Below are positions 25,253 through 34,037 of a stretch of DNA of 64,000 nt, one piece after another. The stretch is from Oscillospiraceae bacterium. GTDB lineage: Bacteria; Bacillota; Clostridia; Oscillospirales; Ruminococcaceae. How positions within the stretch are numbered: the first letter of the stretch is position 1; each line of letters opens with the position of its first letter. The notes under the pieces were generated by a model that worked only from the letters and a program-made list of their open reading frames with translations, did not search any database and was not told the origin of the DNA. Location: contig JAGZUF010000013.1 of assembly GCA_018380115.1 (NCBI GenBank), positions 1-64,000 of the forward strand. Reading direction: 5' to 3'. A program made the translations under genes and the position numbers.

Positions 25253-26776
25253 TCATTCGATGATGCTTTTGCCCGTCATTTCTTCGGGCTGAGGCAGGCC
25301 CATCACCTTCAGCATGGTGGGGGCAATGTCAGCCAGCACGCCGCCCTGGCGCAGCTTCACATCGCCCAGGCCCGCCGCCAGGAAGGGCACGGGGTTGGTG
25401 GTGTGCGCGGTGAAGGGGTGCTCGGGGTCCGGGTCGTACATTTTATCGGCATTGCCGTGGTCTGCCGTCAGCAGCACGGCGCCGCCTGCGGCCAGCGCCG
25501 CGTCAATCACCCTGCCTGCACACTCGTCCACGGCCTCCACGGCCTTTACGGCGGCGCTGAACACGCCGGTGTGGCCCACCATGTCGCAGTTGGCAAAGTT
25601 CAGAATAATGACATCGTACTTGCCGCTTTCAATGCGCCGCACACATTCATCTGCCACAAGGTAGGCGCTCATTTCGGGCTGCAGGTCGTATGTGGCCACC
25701 TTTGGGCTGTTGATGAGGGCGCGGTCCTCCCCTTCAAAGGGGGCCTCTACGCCGCCGTTGAAGAAGAAGGTTACGTGGGCATATTTTTCCGTCTCTGCAA
25801 TGCGCAGCTGCGTCTTGCCGTTTTTGGCAAGGTACTCGCCCAGTACGTTCGTCAGCACCTGCGGGCGGAAAGCCACGCTTACGTTGGGCATGGTGGCGTC
25901 ATACTGTGTGAAGCACACATAGTGCACCGGAAAACGCCCATAACGGCGCACAAAACCAGTGAATGCGTCATCTACAAAGGTGCGGGTAATCTCGCGGGCG
26001 CGGTCCGGCCGGAAGTTGAAGAAGATGACGCTGTCGCCTTCGGCCACACGCCCGCCCTCGCATGTCACGGCAGGCACCACAAATTCATCCGTCACGCCTT
26101 CGGCATAGCTCTTTTCCATCACTTCTACAGGCGTGCCGCGGTTGCCCTCGCCGTACACAAAGGCGGCGTAGGCCTTTTCCACACGATCCCAGCGGTTGTC
26201 GCGGTCCATGGCATAGTAGCGGCCCGTCACAGAGGCGATGGTGCCCACGCCAAGTGAGTCCAGCTTTGCCTGCAGCTCTTTGATAAAGCCAAGGCCGGAG
26301 TCCGGCGGCACGTCGCGGCCGTCCATGATAGCGTGCACATACACCTTTGTGAGGCCCATGCGCTTTGCCATTTCCAGAAGGCCGTACAAATGGCCGTTGT
26401 GGCTGTGCACGCCGCCGTCGGAAAGCAGGCCCATCAGGTGCAGGGCCTTGCCGTTCTCTTTCGCTGTGCGCATAGCCGAAACAAGGGCCTCATTTTCAAA
26501 AAAGTCTCCGTCCGCAATGGATTTGGTGATGCGGGTGAGCTCCTGATACACGATGCGGCCCGCGCCGATATTGGTGTGGCCCACCTCGCTGTTGCCCATC
26601 TGGCCATCGGGCAGGCCCACGTTCATACCGGAGGCGCCGATGGTGGTGTAGGGGCAGCTTGCGAACAGTTTGTCGAAATACGGCGTTTTGGCGGCTGCAA
26701 TGGCATTGCCGTAGGTCTCCTGCGGCACCCAGCCGAAGCCGTCCAGTATGCAAAGAAGCAGAGGTTTTTTCGCCAT
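25253..26776 (-). CDS. gpmI: 2,3-bisphosphoglycerate-independent phosphoglycerate mutase
   Basis: This is a 507-residue alkaline-phosphatase-superfamily enzyme. The phosphorylated Ser 63 sits in QMGNSEVGHTNIG. Metal ligands are in CILDGFG (N-terminus), NFANCDMVGHTG and TADHGNADKM. It interconverts 3- and 2-phosphoglycerate with manganese. It is the third gene of a glycolytic operon, 35 nt after tpiA. The ribosome site AAAGGAA lies before the ATG. The length is normal for the family. Confidence 0.96.
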   Translation of the reverse strand: MAKKPLLLCILDGFGWVPQETYGNAIAAAKTPYFDKLFASCPYTTIGASGMNVGLPDGQMGNSEVGHTNIGAGRIVYQELTRITKSIADGDFFENEALVSAMRTAKENGKALHLMGLLSDGGVHSHNGHLYGLLEMAKRMGLTKVYVHAIMDGRDVPPDSGLGFIKELQAKLDSLGVGTIASVTGRYYAMDRDNRWDRVEKAYAAFVYGEGNRGTPVEVMEKSYAEGVTDEFVVPAVTCEGGRVAEGDSVIFFNFRPDRAREITRTFVDDAFTGFVRRYGRFPVHYVCFTQYDATMPNVSVAFRPQVLTNVLGEYLAKNGKTQLRIAETEKYAHVTFFFNGGVEAPFEGEDRALINSPKVATYDLQPEMSAYLVADECVRRIESGKYDVIILNFANCDMVGHTGVFSAAVKAVEAVDECAGRVIDAALAAGGAVLLTADHGNADKMYDPDPEHPFTAHTTNPVPFLAAGLGDVKLRQGGVLADIAPTMLKVMGLPQPEEMTGKSIIE

Positions 26777-26811
26777 AGATGTCAGGTTCCTTTCTGCACG
26801 TTATGCTGCGC

Positions 26812-27579
26812 TTATTTCGAGGCGGCGGCCACGATGGCGCCGAAGGCGTCCGCCTTCAGCGAGGCGCCGCCGATCAGCCCGCCGTCTACGTCGGGCTTTT
26901 CCAGCAGTTCATCTGCATTGGCGGCGTTCATGCTGCCGCCGTACTGCACCGTGGTGGCCTCGGCCACAGCCTGGCCGTACAGCTCGCCCACCACTTTGCG
27001 GATGGCCGCGCACACCTCCTGCGCCTGCTCGCTGGTGGCGGTGCGGCCCGTGCCGATGGCCCACACCGGCTCGTAGGCGATGACGACGCGCTGCATCTCT
27101 TCGGCGGAAACGCCCTGCAGGGCAATCTTCGTCTGCATGCGCACCAGCTCTTCCGTCACGCCCTGCTCGCGCTGGGCAAGGCTTTCGCCCACGCACACAA
27201 TCACCTTCAGGCCCGCGGCCAGGGCGGCCTTGGCGCGCTTGTTCACGGTTTCGTCCGTCTCGGCAAAATACTGGCGGCGCTCGGAATGGCCCACAATGAC
27301 GTATTCCACACCAAGGTCCACCAGCATACCGGCGGAAATTTCGCCCGTGAATGCCCCGCTTTTTTCAAAGTGCACATTTTCGGCGCCCACATGGATATTG
27401 GTGCCGCGGCACAGCTCCACCGCCTTGCACAGGCTGGTGAACGGCGTGCAGATAACCACCTCGCAGCCCGCGTTTTTCACGGCGGGCACCAGCTCGCCGA
27501 TGAGGGCGGCCGCCTCGGTGGCGGTTTTGTTCATTTTCCAGTTGCCGGCGATGATAGCCTTGCGCTTTGCCTTGTTCAT
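26812..27579 (-). CDS. tpiA: Triosephosphate isomerase
   Basis: The 255-residue TIM barrel has Asn 13 and Lys 15 in AGNWKMN, the catalytic His in VIVGHSERRQ (about 98), and Glu in IAYEPVWAIGTG (about 170). The phosphate loop is GGSMNAANA. It interconverts dihydroxyacetone phosphate and glyceraldehyde 3-phosphate. It lies between pgk and gpmI in one operon. A hairpin with a short T-run precedes it in the 72-nt gap to pgk and may tune its expression. Confidence 0.97.
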   Translation of the reverse strand: MNKAKRKAIIAGNWKMNKTATEAAALIGELVPAVKNAGCEVVICTPFTSLCKAVELCRGTNIHVGAENVHFEKSGAFTGEISAGMLVDLGVEYVIVGHSERRQYFAETDETVNKRAKAALAAGLKVIVCVGESLAQREQGVTEELVRMQTKIALQGVSAEEMQRVVIAYEPVWAIGTGRTATSEQAQEVCAAIRKVVGELYGQAVAEATTVQYGGSMNAANADELLEKPDVDGGLIGGASLKADAFGAIVAAASK

Positions 27580-27612
27580 TAGTATCTCTCCCTTTTCAAT
27601 TCAGTCAACACA

Positions 27613-27641
27613 GAAAAGGGGCGCGCGGGATGCGCGCCCCT
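27613..27641 (-). terminator. Hairpin between pgk and tpiA (attenuator or processing stem)
   Basis: AGGGGCGCGC (27617-27626) pairs with GCGCGCCCCT (27632-27641), followed on the minus strand by TTTTC. A partial terminator or an mRNA stabiliser are both possible. Confidence 0.5.
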
Positions 27642-27651
27642 GCGGTTTGCA

Positions 27652-28872
27652 TCAGGCGTTGGCGATGCAGGCGATGCCCGGAAGCTCTTTGCCCTCCAGA
27701 TACTCCAGAGAGGCGCCGCCGCCCGTGGAGATGTGTGTCATCTTGTCCGCAAAGCCCATCTGCATCACGGCTGCGGCAGAGTCGCCGCCGCCAATCACCG
27801 TGGTGGCCTGCGTGTCGGCCATAGCCTGCGCCACGGCCTTTGTACCAGCGGCCAGCACGGGGTTTTCAAACACGCCCATGGGGCCGTTCCACACAACTGT
27901 CTTGGCGTCCTTCACGGCCTGGGCGAACAGCTCGCGCGTTTTGGGCCCGATGTCAAGGCCCATCATGCCGGCGGGGATTTTGTCGGAGGAAACGTATTCC
28001 ACGCTGATTTCGGCGTCAATGGGGTCGGGGAAAGCCTTGGTGACGGCGGTGTCCACCGGCAAAAGCAGCTTCACGCCCTTTTCCTCGGCCTTTTTCAGCA
28101 TGCTGGCGCAGTAATCCAGCTTTTCATCGTCTACAAGGCTGGTGCCTACCTCGCAGCCCTTGGCCTTCAGGAAGGTGTAGGCCATGCCGCCGCCAATGAT
28201 AAGCGTGTCCACCTTGCTCAGCAGATTTTCAATGACGTTCAGCTTGTCGGCCACCTTCGCGCCGCCCAGAATAGCGACAAACGGGCGCTCGGGGTCGTTT
28301 ACGGCGTTGCCCAGATAGCGGATTTCTTTTTCCATCAGGTAGCCCACGGCGGTGTCCTTAATATAATCTGTGACACCGGCGGTAGAGCAGTGCGCGCGGT
28401 GGGCAGAGCCGAAGGCGTCGTTCACATACGCGGCGTCCGGGCCCACCAGCCCGGCCAGATCTTTCGAGAATTCGGGCAGGTTTTTCGTCTCCTCCTTGCG
28501 GAAGCGGGTGTTCTGCAAAAGCACCACATCGCCGTCCTGCATGGCGGCCACGGCGGCCTTTGCGTTCGGGCCCGTCACCTCGCCGTCATTGGCGAATACA
28601 ACAGGTTTGCCCAGCAGCTCGGAAAGGCGCACGGCCACCGGCGCAAGGCTGAATTTTTCCTCCGGCCCGTTCTTGGGCTTGCCCAGATGGCTGCACAGCA
28701 CAAGGCGTCCGCCGTTTTCAATCAGTTTTTTGATGGTGGGCAGCGCTGCCACGATGCGGTTGTCGTTGGTGATAACGCCGTCCTTCATCGGCACGTTGAA
28801 ATCGCAGCGCACCAGCACGTTGCGGCCCTTTACATTCAGGTCTTCCACCGTTTTTTTACCAAGAGTGCTCAT
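27652..28872 (-). CDS. pgk: Phosphoglycerate kinase
   Basis: The 406-residue enzyme has RCDFNVPM near the N-terminus, SHLGKPK, ILGGAKVADKLNVIENLL, and the C-terminal nucleotide loop IGGGDSAAAV with STGGGASLEYLEGK at the end. It makes ATP and 3-phosphoglycerate from 1,3-bisphosphoglycerate. The ATG at 28872 was chosen because GGGAG lies 9 nt upstream; the frame extends further but with no start signal. It is the first gene of pgk-tpiA-gpmI; no gap gene is present in the window. Confidence 0.97.
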   Translation of the reverse strand: MSTLGKKTVEDLNVKGRNVLVRCDFNVPMKDGVITNDNRIVAALPTIKKLIENGGRLVLCSHLGKPKNGPEEKFSLAPVAVRLSELLGKPVVFANDGEVTGPNAKAAVAAMQDGDVVLLQNTRFRKEETKNLPEFSKDLAGLVGPDAAYVNDAFGSAHRAHCSTAGVTDYIKDTAVGYLMEKEIRYLGNAVNDPERPFVAILGGAKVADKLNVIENLLSKVDTLIIGGGMAYTFLKAKGCEVGTSLVDDEKLDYCASMLKKAEEKGVKLLLPVDTAVTKAFPDPIDAEISVEYVSSDKIPAGMMGLDIGPKTRELFAQAVKDAKTVVWNGPMGVFENPVLAAGTKAVAQAMADTQATTVIGGGDSAAAVMQMGFADKMTHISTGGGASLEYLEGKELPGIACIANA

Positions 28873-28893
28873 TTGCTTTAACTCCCTTTCCCG

Positions 28894-28941
28894 AAAAACG
28901 TTTGGTTGCATAGTATGCGCGGGGCCTGCGGCCCCGCATAC
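28894..28941 (-). promoter_or_regulatory. 5' leader of pgk: terminal stem-loop and AAACGTTT site
   Basis: GTATGC/GCATAC and GGGGCC/GGCCCC arms (28913-28941) form a bulged stem that should lie at the very 5' end of the mRNA, a known stabilising placement. Downstream, AAAAACGTTTGG (28894-28905) is identical to a 12-mer in the purine-permease promoter. Confidence 0.5.
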
Positions 28942-28947
28942 ACTTTT

Positions 28948-28976
28948 ATTATAGTGTTTTTTTGCCTGTTTCGCAA
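28948..28976 (-). promoter_or_regulatory. Promoter of the pgk-tpiA-gpmI operon
   Basis: On the minus strand TTGCGA (28976-28971), a 17-nt spacer and a perfect TATAAT (28953-28948) lie about 75 nt upstream of the pgk start. Confidence 0.75.
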
Positions 28977-29035
28977 GTGCTTCCATGATAATTTTTTCAC
29001 AAAGAACGGCGGCGCGCGGGTGCCCATCCGCCTGT

Positions 29036-29070
29036 AAAAAGGCGCCCACCCCGTTTCACCGGGGCGGGCG
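29036..29070 (-). terminator. Intrinsic terminator of the envelope-sensor operon
   Basis: CGCCCGCCCCG pairs with CGGGGTGGGCG (29043-29070), followed on the minus strand by CCTTTTT. It lies downstream of the frameshifted propeller gene. Confidence 0.8.
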
Positions 29071-29126
29071 TGAAGGGGCGGCGGGCCGCCGCCTTGCACA
29101 GCAGAACTGTGCGCGGGAGGCATGTG

Positions 29127-30435
29127 CTATGCGGGCGGCGGCAGGTTCTGTATTTCCTTAAAGTTCGGTATACCGGCAAGGTAGTCTTCGGGCGAAATAA
29201 GGGCATATACCGGGCGGCTGGCGGGGTACTCCACCGGCTGACCGCCCTCGCCCGGGCAGCTTTCGGTATAAAACTCATAGGCGCATGTGACAAAAAGGCC
29301 CTGAGGGGCTTCGGCAAGCGGGGTGACAAAATCGGGATCGCCCCAGCCGGGGCCGTCGAACACCACGCCGCCCGGCGCCTCGCAGCGGTATTCCTGCCGC
29401 AGGGAAAGCGGTTGCGCCGCGCCGGTGGCAGGGTTGATCTGATACGGGGTGCTCAGCCAGATGTTTTCACTGTCCAGCCCGGGCACCATGGCCAGCAGTG
29501 TGCTGCCAGCTGTGGTGAGATACCACCGTTCACACGAATGGAACCCTTGGCCCTCGTCGTGGTCATACGGGCACAGTGCAGTAGACACTTCATGCGTTTC
29601 ACCGGCGTCCAGAGCAAAGCCCATCACAGTGCCGTTTGAGCTGTCAATATAATAACAGCGTGCCACCCATCAGCACGCTGCCGGAGTAGGAAAGAAAGGA
29701 ATCTTGCGGCACAGTACCCAGCAGCGTATATGCCCCTTCGGGGGAGAGCAAGCCAATTTCAACGCCTTCTACACGGGCAGCATCGCCCCAGTGTACGGTG
29801 ACGAACTGGCCGTCCCACACGCCAGCCACCTTGCCCCACTGCCAGAAGGCGCTGCGCGCATTGCGAAGCAGATAGGTTTCGGTGCCGTCTGTCAGCGAAA
29901 TGCGCCCGAACGCATCCTCGCAGAAGCCGTACAGGTACTGTTCATCCGCCCCGATGAACGTCCAGCTGTCGCTGACGGCGGAAAGCGTGCGGCGGTTTTG
30001 CCCGCCTGCATCCATCGCCACAAAATCGGCAAGGCCGCTTTCATCCGTTCCCTCTGCAAGATAGCGCGGGCACAGGGCATATACAGCGCCGGGCCGGGCT
30101 GTCAGAAAAAGGGCGGGCAGGTATGCACCGCAGCTTTCGTCCGTGTGGGGGCAGCCCTCTTTGTCACACAGGATGCGGTGCTGTTTTGCGGAAAAATCGT
30201 ACAAAGCCAGAAGACGCAGCGTGCCGTTAGATGAAATGAGGATATCGTAATACCCGGCCTCGCTGACAGCGCACGCAATACCCGCGGGAAGCCAGGTAAG
30301 GCTGCTTTGCTGCGTGACCGGCGCAGCGGTGCTTCCGGGCTGCGCGCCCGGTGCAGAGGGGGAACAGCCCGCCAGCGCAAGGCAGCAAAGCACGGTGCAG
30401 AAAAGGGCGGCAGGGCGCAGGAAATGCTTCATCAT
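29127..30435 (-). pseudogene. Propeller-like lipoprotein with CX4CXHX4C motif, frameshifted
   Basis: Two frames together encode one protein of about 436 residues like its two upstream paralogues. The first frame (30435 to 29644) has a lipoprotein signal ending LALAGC, then LCDKEGCPHTDESCGAYL. The second (to 29127) starts near YYIDSSNGTVMGF and ends ALISPEDYLAGIPNFKEIQ. A one-base change within TTATTATATT near 29650 shifts the frame and creates an early TGA, so as read the product is truncated at about 263 residues. It could be a true mutation, slippage in the short repeat, or a sequencing error. The ATG at 30435 follows GGGAGG. It is the last gene of the operon. Confidence 0.8.
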
Positions 30436-30570
30436 ACACACCTCCCTAAATAATCTTAGTTTTTCTCGTTAATACTCCCGTTCTCACAAGATTTCGCAAG
30501 TTTTAAGGAAAAGATGCAGATAGCAGCATCATCAAGTGCAGGTTCTCTTTCATCGCTCCACAAGGTGCGG

Positions 30571-31863
30571 TCAGCCTGGGTACGGGTTTGGCAGTTGTTC
30601 AAAAAAACGGAAATTCGGGCTGGAAGAAAAGTAATCCTCCGGTGAAATGAGGGCCAGCGATTCACCGTAGGCCTCCACCGGGTAGGTGCCGCCGTCTTGA
30701 CCGGTGATAATGTGCGTGCCTAGGTAGGGCATGTCGCCGAACACCAGCAGCCCTTCGGGTGTTTCGGCCAGCACCTGCAGTGGAACGCCATAGCCCTGAT
30801 AAAGCTGCTGCAGCGTTATCTCCTGTGCCGGGCCGCCGCCGGAAAGCGGCAGAGAAAACAGGCGGGGCGGCACGCTGGCCTGGGGGGCAAAATCTTCCGG
30901 CGCGCGGCGCGCGTCCACCTCTGCCAGAAGGCGCCCAGCCACAACAGAGAGCCTGCGCGCACTGCCTGTATAAAATACGCCGCCGTCATCCCAGGTGTGT
31001 TCCACGGCCCATTCGCACAGCGCGTCGGAGAAATGGCGCACCTGGCCGGTGGAAATATCCAGCACATACAGGCTGCCCGTTACAGTGTCACTGTAATAAT
31101 ATTTTCCCTCATGGAAGCAGCCGGGGCCGTAGCTGCCGCGGCACAGTTCGGTGAATATGCCGTTTGCATCCATGGCGTAAAACACCTGCAGGCCGTCTTC
31201 CGTCATGGGGATGACGATATTTCCATCCAGTTCGCCAAGGCCATACAGTGAAAAATTGTGGTTCAGGTAAAAATTTCGCTCTAAAATAGTCTCGTGGCCG
31301 GTGGCAAGCTCCAGCCTGGCGAGGTGCTGGTCCATGATGCCGTACACAGCGCCGCCGCCCTGCGCAAAGACGCCGAGCTGCCAGGAACCGCTCACCTGCG
31401 CCACTTCATGCGCCCGGCTTCCGTCCAGCGCGTGCGCGCGCAGGCTGGCAAGGGGCATGCCGCTCCCGCCGTCCTGCTGGGGCACGGTGGAATAAGAATA
31501 CAGCGTGCCCTGTGACAGGAACAGCATGCCGGTGCCGGGCATCCAGGCGGGGCAGGCCGCACTGCCGTGGGCACAGCCCTCCGCGCTGCACAGCACGCGC
31601 TCTTCCAGCGTGGAAAGGTCCAGGCAGGTGACAAGCCCGCCGCCGCCCGAGCAGGCGATAGTGCGGTACAGCGCGCCGTCCCCCTGAACGTAAAATTCAT
31701 TGCGCGGGCGCGGGCGAAGGGCGGGCATAGCCCCGGCCTGCGCGCCGCTCTGTGCAGCGGCACTGTCCCAGGCGCTGCGGCCCGGCATGGCCGTGCAGGC
31801 GGCAAGGGCACTGCACAAAAGAAAAAGGCAAAGCATACGGGCGGCGCGCAGCATGCGGCACAT
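30571..31863 (-). CDS. Propeller-like lipoprotein with CX4CXHX4C motif (middle paralogue)
   Basis: This 430-residue protein has a lipoprotein signal (lipobox LAAC at about residues 20-23). Near residue 85, just after EERVL, comes CSAEGCAHGSAACPA, that is C-x4-C-x-H-x4-C-x-A. The body repeats short blade-like units (LYRTIACSGGGG, LYSYSTVPQQDG, AVYGIMDQHLARLE, YYYSDTVTGSLYVLDISTG) as in DUF5050/beta-propeller proteins. It ends ALISPEDYFSSSPNFRFFEQLPNPYP. The Cys/His set may bind metal or form disulfides. It is 28 nt from the upstream paralogue, with a GGAGGAT ribosome site. The role is unknown; it is likely part of the sensory module headed by the two-component system. Confidence 0.82.
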   Translation of the reverse strand: MCRMLRAARMLCLFLLCSALAACTAMPGRSAWDSAAAQSGAQAGAMPALRPRPRNEFYVQGDGALYRTIACSGGGGLVTCLDLSTLEERVLCSAEGCAHGSAACPAWMPGTGMLFLSQGTLYSYSTVPQQDGGSGMPLASLRAHALDGSRAHEVAQVSGSWQLGVFAQGGGAVYGIMDQHLARLELATGHETILERNFYLNHNFSLYGLGELDGNIVIPMTEDGLQVFYAMDANGIFTELCRGSYGPGCFHEGKYYYSDTVTGSLYVLDISTGQVRHFSDALCEWAVEHTWDDGGVFYTGSARRLSVVAGRLLAEVDARRAPEDFAPQASVPPRLFSLPLSGGGPAQEITLQQLYQGYGVPLQVLAETPEGLLVFGDMPYLGTHIITGQDGGTYPVEAYGESLALISPEDYFSSSPNFRFFEQLPNPYPG

Positions 31864-31891
31864 GGCGGTATCCTCCTTTCAAACAGCCCGT

Positions 31892-33193
31892 TCAGGACGG
31901 CAGCGGCTGAGGCAGCTGCTCAAAAAAGCGGAAACTCGGGTTTGAGGAAAAGTAATCCTCCGGCGAGATAAGGGCAAGCTGCTCGGTGTAGACATCCTGC
32001 GTATAGCTGCCGCCGTCCTGTCCGCGGATGACAGCCGTGCCCGCGTAGGGCCGGTCGCCTGTCACAAGGAAGCCGGCGGGCGTTTCGGCAAGCACCTGCA
32101 GAGGGTGCAGGTAGCCGTTGAAAAAGTCGGTGAGCGTTACCTCTGCCGGCTGGCCGCCGGACAGGGGGAACACAAACAGACGGAGGGCGGGCGCGGCCGT
32201 GCCGCCGTCCCCGGTGCCTGTGCTCAGCTGTACGGCCAGGCGGCCGCCCAGCATGCGCAGGGTGCGCCAGCCGCTTCCTCCCTCAGTGCCCGGCCGGCAC
32301 AGGGCGTCGGAAAAATGGCGCACCTTGCCCGTAAGAGTGTCCAGAACATACAGGCTGCCGGTGGCGGCATCGCTGTAATAGTAATCTGCCCCGTCAAAAC
32401 AACCGCCGCCGAAATTTTCCGCCGGAAGGCGGCACAGTTCGGAAAGGGCGCCCTGCGCGTCCATGGCGCAGAAAATAAATTGCTGCGGCGCCTGAAATAT
32501 GAGTACAAGGCGGCCGTCGGGCAGCGGCCCGGCGCTGTCGGAGGAGGCGAACACGGCGCCGCTCTGCGGGGTGAACTGGCGCGAAAGGATAGTTTCGTGG
32601 CCGCTGGCAAGGTCCAGCACGCGCAGCTCATTTCCATATGTGCGGTATATCTTTGTGCCGCAGGCCGCAAAGGGCGTGCCCCACTCCAGAAAGTTCACCT
32701 GCGCCACCTCGCGCACGGCGCTTCCGTCCGGCGCGTGCGCGCGCAGCGTGCGCCAGCCGGAACGGATGCTGCCGTCCGCCTCGCGTGCAGAGCTGATGGA
32801 ATATATCACCTCCCCGGCCGCGTATACCTCGCCATAGCCGGAAAAGAATGCCGGGCATGCCTCGGAATCATGCGCACAGCCGGGCACGCTGCACAGGACG
32901 CTCTCCTGCATGGCGGCAAGGTCCAGCCGGGCTACAAGCGTACCTTGACCGTGTATGGCGTTCACTGTGCGGTACAGGCTGTTCTGCCCGGCATGACAGG
33001 CAAAGGCGGTGCCGGAGCTGTATGGAACAAGGGCCCCGGCCTGCGCGCCGCTCTGCGGGGCCGCGCCTTGCAGGGCGCGACCGGGGACAGGTGTTTTCGG
33101 CGCGCCATGCCGCGGCACACATACGGCAAACGTCACGGCAAGGCAAAGCGCGCCCAGCAGCACCGGCAGTGCCCTGCGGAAAAAAGCTTTCAT
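31892..33193 (-). CDS. Propeller-like envelope protein with CX4CXHX4C motif (first paralogue)
   Basis: The 433-residue protein starts at the ATG at 33193 with GGAAGGAGG 12 nt upstream. The N-terminal MKAFFRRALPVLLGALCLAV is a membrane signal. The following TFAVC is only a weak lipobox, so it may remain as a signal anchor. Near residue 100, CSVPGCAHDSEACPA repeats the C-x4-C-x-H-x4-C-x-A pattern. The later sequence again has propeller-like YYYSDAATGSLYVLDTLTGKVRHFSDALC, nearly identical in the middle paralogue, and ends ALISPEDYFSSNPSFRFFEQLPQPLPS. The close similarity shows recent tandem duplication. It is predicted to face outside. Confidence 0.82.
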   Translation of the reverse strand: MKAFFRRALPVLLGALCLAVTFAVCVPRHGAPKTPVPGRALQGAAPQSGAQAGALVPYSSGTAFACHAGQNSLYRTVNAIHGQGTLVARLDLAAMQESVLCSVPGCAHDSEACPAFFSGYGEVYAAGEVIYSISSAREADGSIRSGWRTLRAHAPDGSAVREVAQVNFLEWGTPFAACGTKIYRTYGNELRVLDLASGHETILSRQFTPQSGAVFASSDSAGPLPDGRLVLIFQAPQQFIFCAMDAQGALSELCRLPAENFGGGCFDGADYYYSDAATGSLYVLDTLTGKVRHFSDALCRPGTEGGSGWRTLRMLGGRLAVQLSTGTGDGGTAAPALRLFVFPLSGGQPAEVTLTDFFNGYLHPLQVLAETPAGFLVTGDRPYAGTAVIRGQDGGSYTQDVYTEQLALISPEDYFSSNPSFRFFEQLPQPLPS

Positions 33194-33245
33194 AATAGCT
33201 GCATGCCTCCTTCCGGTCATGATGGTGTAGGGATGCATCCGTTTT

Positions 33246-34037
33246 TCAGGCCGCTCCGCCCAAATATGCCTGGGCGGAACTGGGCGAAAGGCTGCGCGCC
33301 TCGGCGCGCAGGTAAATGTCGTACCGGGGCGAGGCCTGCCCCGCCGGATACACCATGGAGGGTGTGGCCCCCACGCTGAGCAGCAGCTGCGCGCCGGGCG
33401 AATACAGGCGGCAGCCCTCTGCGCCCGGCGCGGCGGCAGGGTATGCCTGCCAGTCATCCACAGCCGCAAGGCCGAGATGCGCCGCATAATTCCGGGCGCA
33501 GGCCTCCCAGTCCACCCCCGCGGGCAGGCCCGCGGCCTCGTGCGTGAAGGCGGCGCAAAAGGCAACCACGGCGCTGTTGCCGGGGGCGTATGTGGCGCTC
33601 AGCGCCCTGTGGGAAAGGCTGAAAAAGCCGAATTCATCCACAAGGGCATGGCCCTGCGTGGGGCCGGCATCCTCCAGCGCCTGGAAAGAGCCGTCCCGTG
33701 CCCAAAGGGCATACACCTGCGGCAGGGCGCCGGCCCCGAATAAAGCGTCTGCCGCGCCTGCCAGCAGGCTTTCGTCAAATTCAGCGGGCTGGGCGGCGGC
33801 GCTGCCTGCATTGGCTTCGCCCAGCACGCGCATGCGCCCGTACAGCGCCTGGGCGGCCGCGCTTTGCGCGGCCGCCTCGCACAGCCCGCCCGCGGGCGCA
33901 CCGCCGGGTATGGGGTGCGGGGAGGAAAGACGCGCCGCGTCCTGTGCCAGCATGGCGCGGTAGGGCAGCACGGCGGCCGCCGCCAGCGCCAGCACACAGG
34001 CAAGGCAGCCCAGCGCGGAAAGAAGATGCTTTTTCAT
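33246..34037 (-). CDS. Membrane-anchored protein of unknown function in the sensor operon
   Basis: The 263-residue protein has one N-terminal hydrophobic segment (about 5-28) and a large exported part rich in Ala. No recognisable domain is seen. It lacks the Cys/His motif of its downstream neighbours. Its ATG overlaps the kinase stop by 4 nt (ATGA), so it is translated with the kinase and may be an accessory sensor. Mid-protein sequence such as LVDEFGFFSLSHRALSATYAPGN could be a ligand-binding region; that is a guess. Confidence 0.75.
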   Translation of the reverse strand: MKKHLLSALGCLACVLALAAAAVLPYRAMLAQDAARLSSPHPIPGGAPAGGLCEAAAQSAAAQALYGRMRVLGEANAGSAAAQPAEFDESLLAGAADALFGAGALPQVYALWARDGSFQALEDAGPTQGHALVDEFGFFSLSHRALSATYAPGNSAVVAFCAAFTHEAAGLPAGVDWEACARNYAAHLGLAAVDDWQAYPAAAPGAEGCRLYSPGAQLLLSVGATPSMVYPAGQASPRYDIYLRAEARSLSPSSAQAYLGGAA

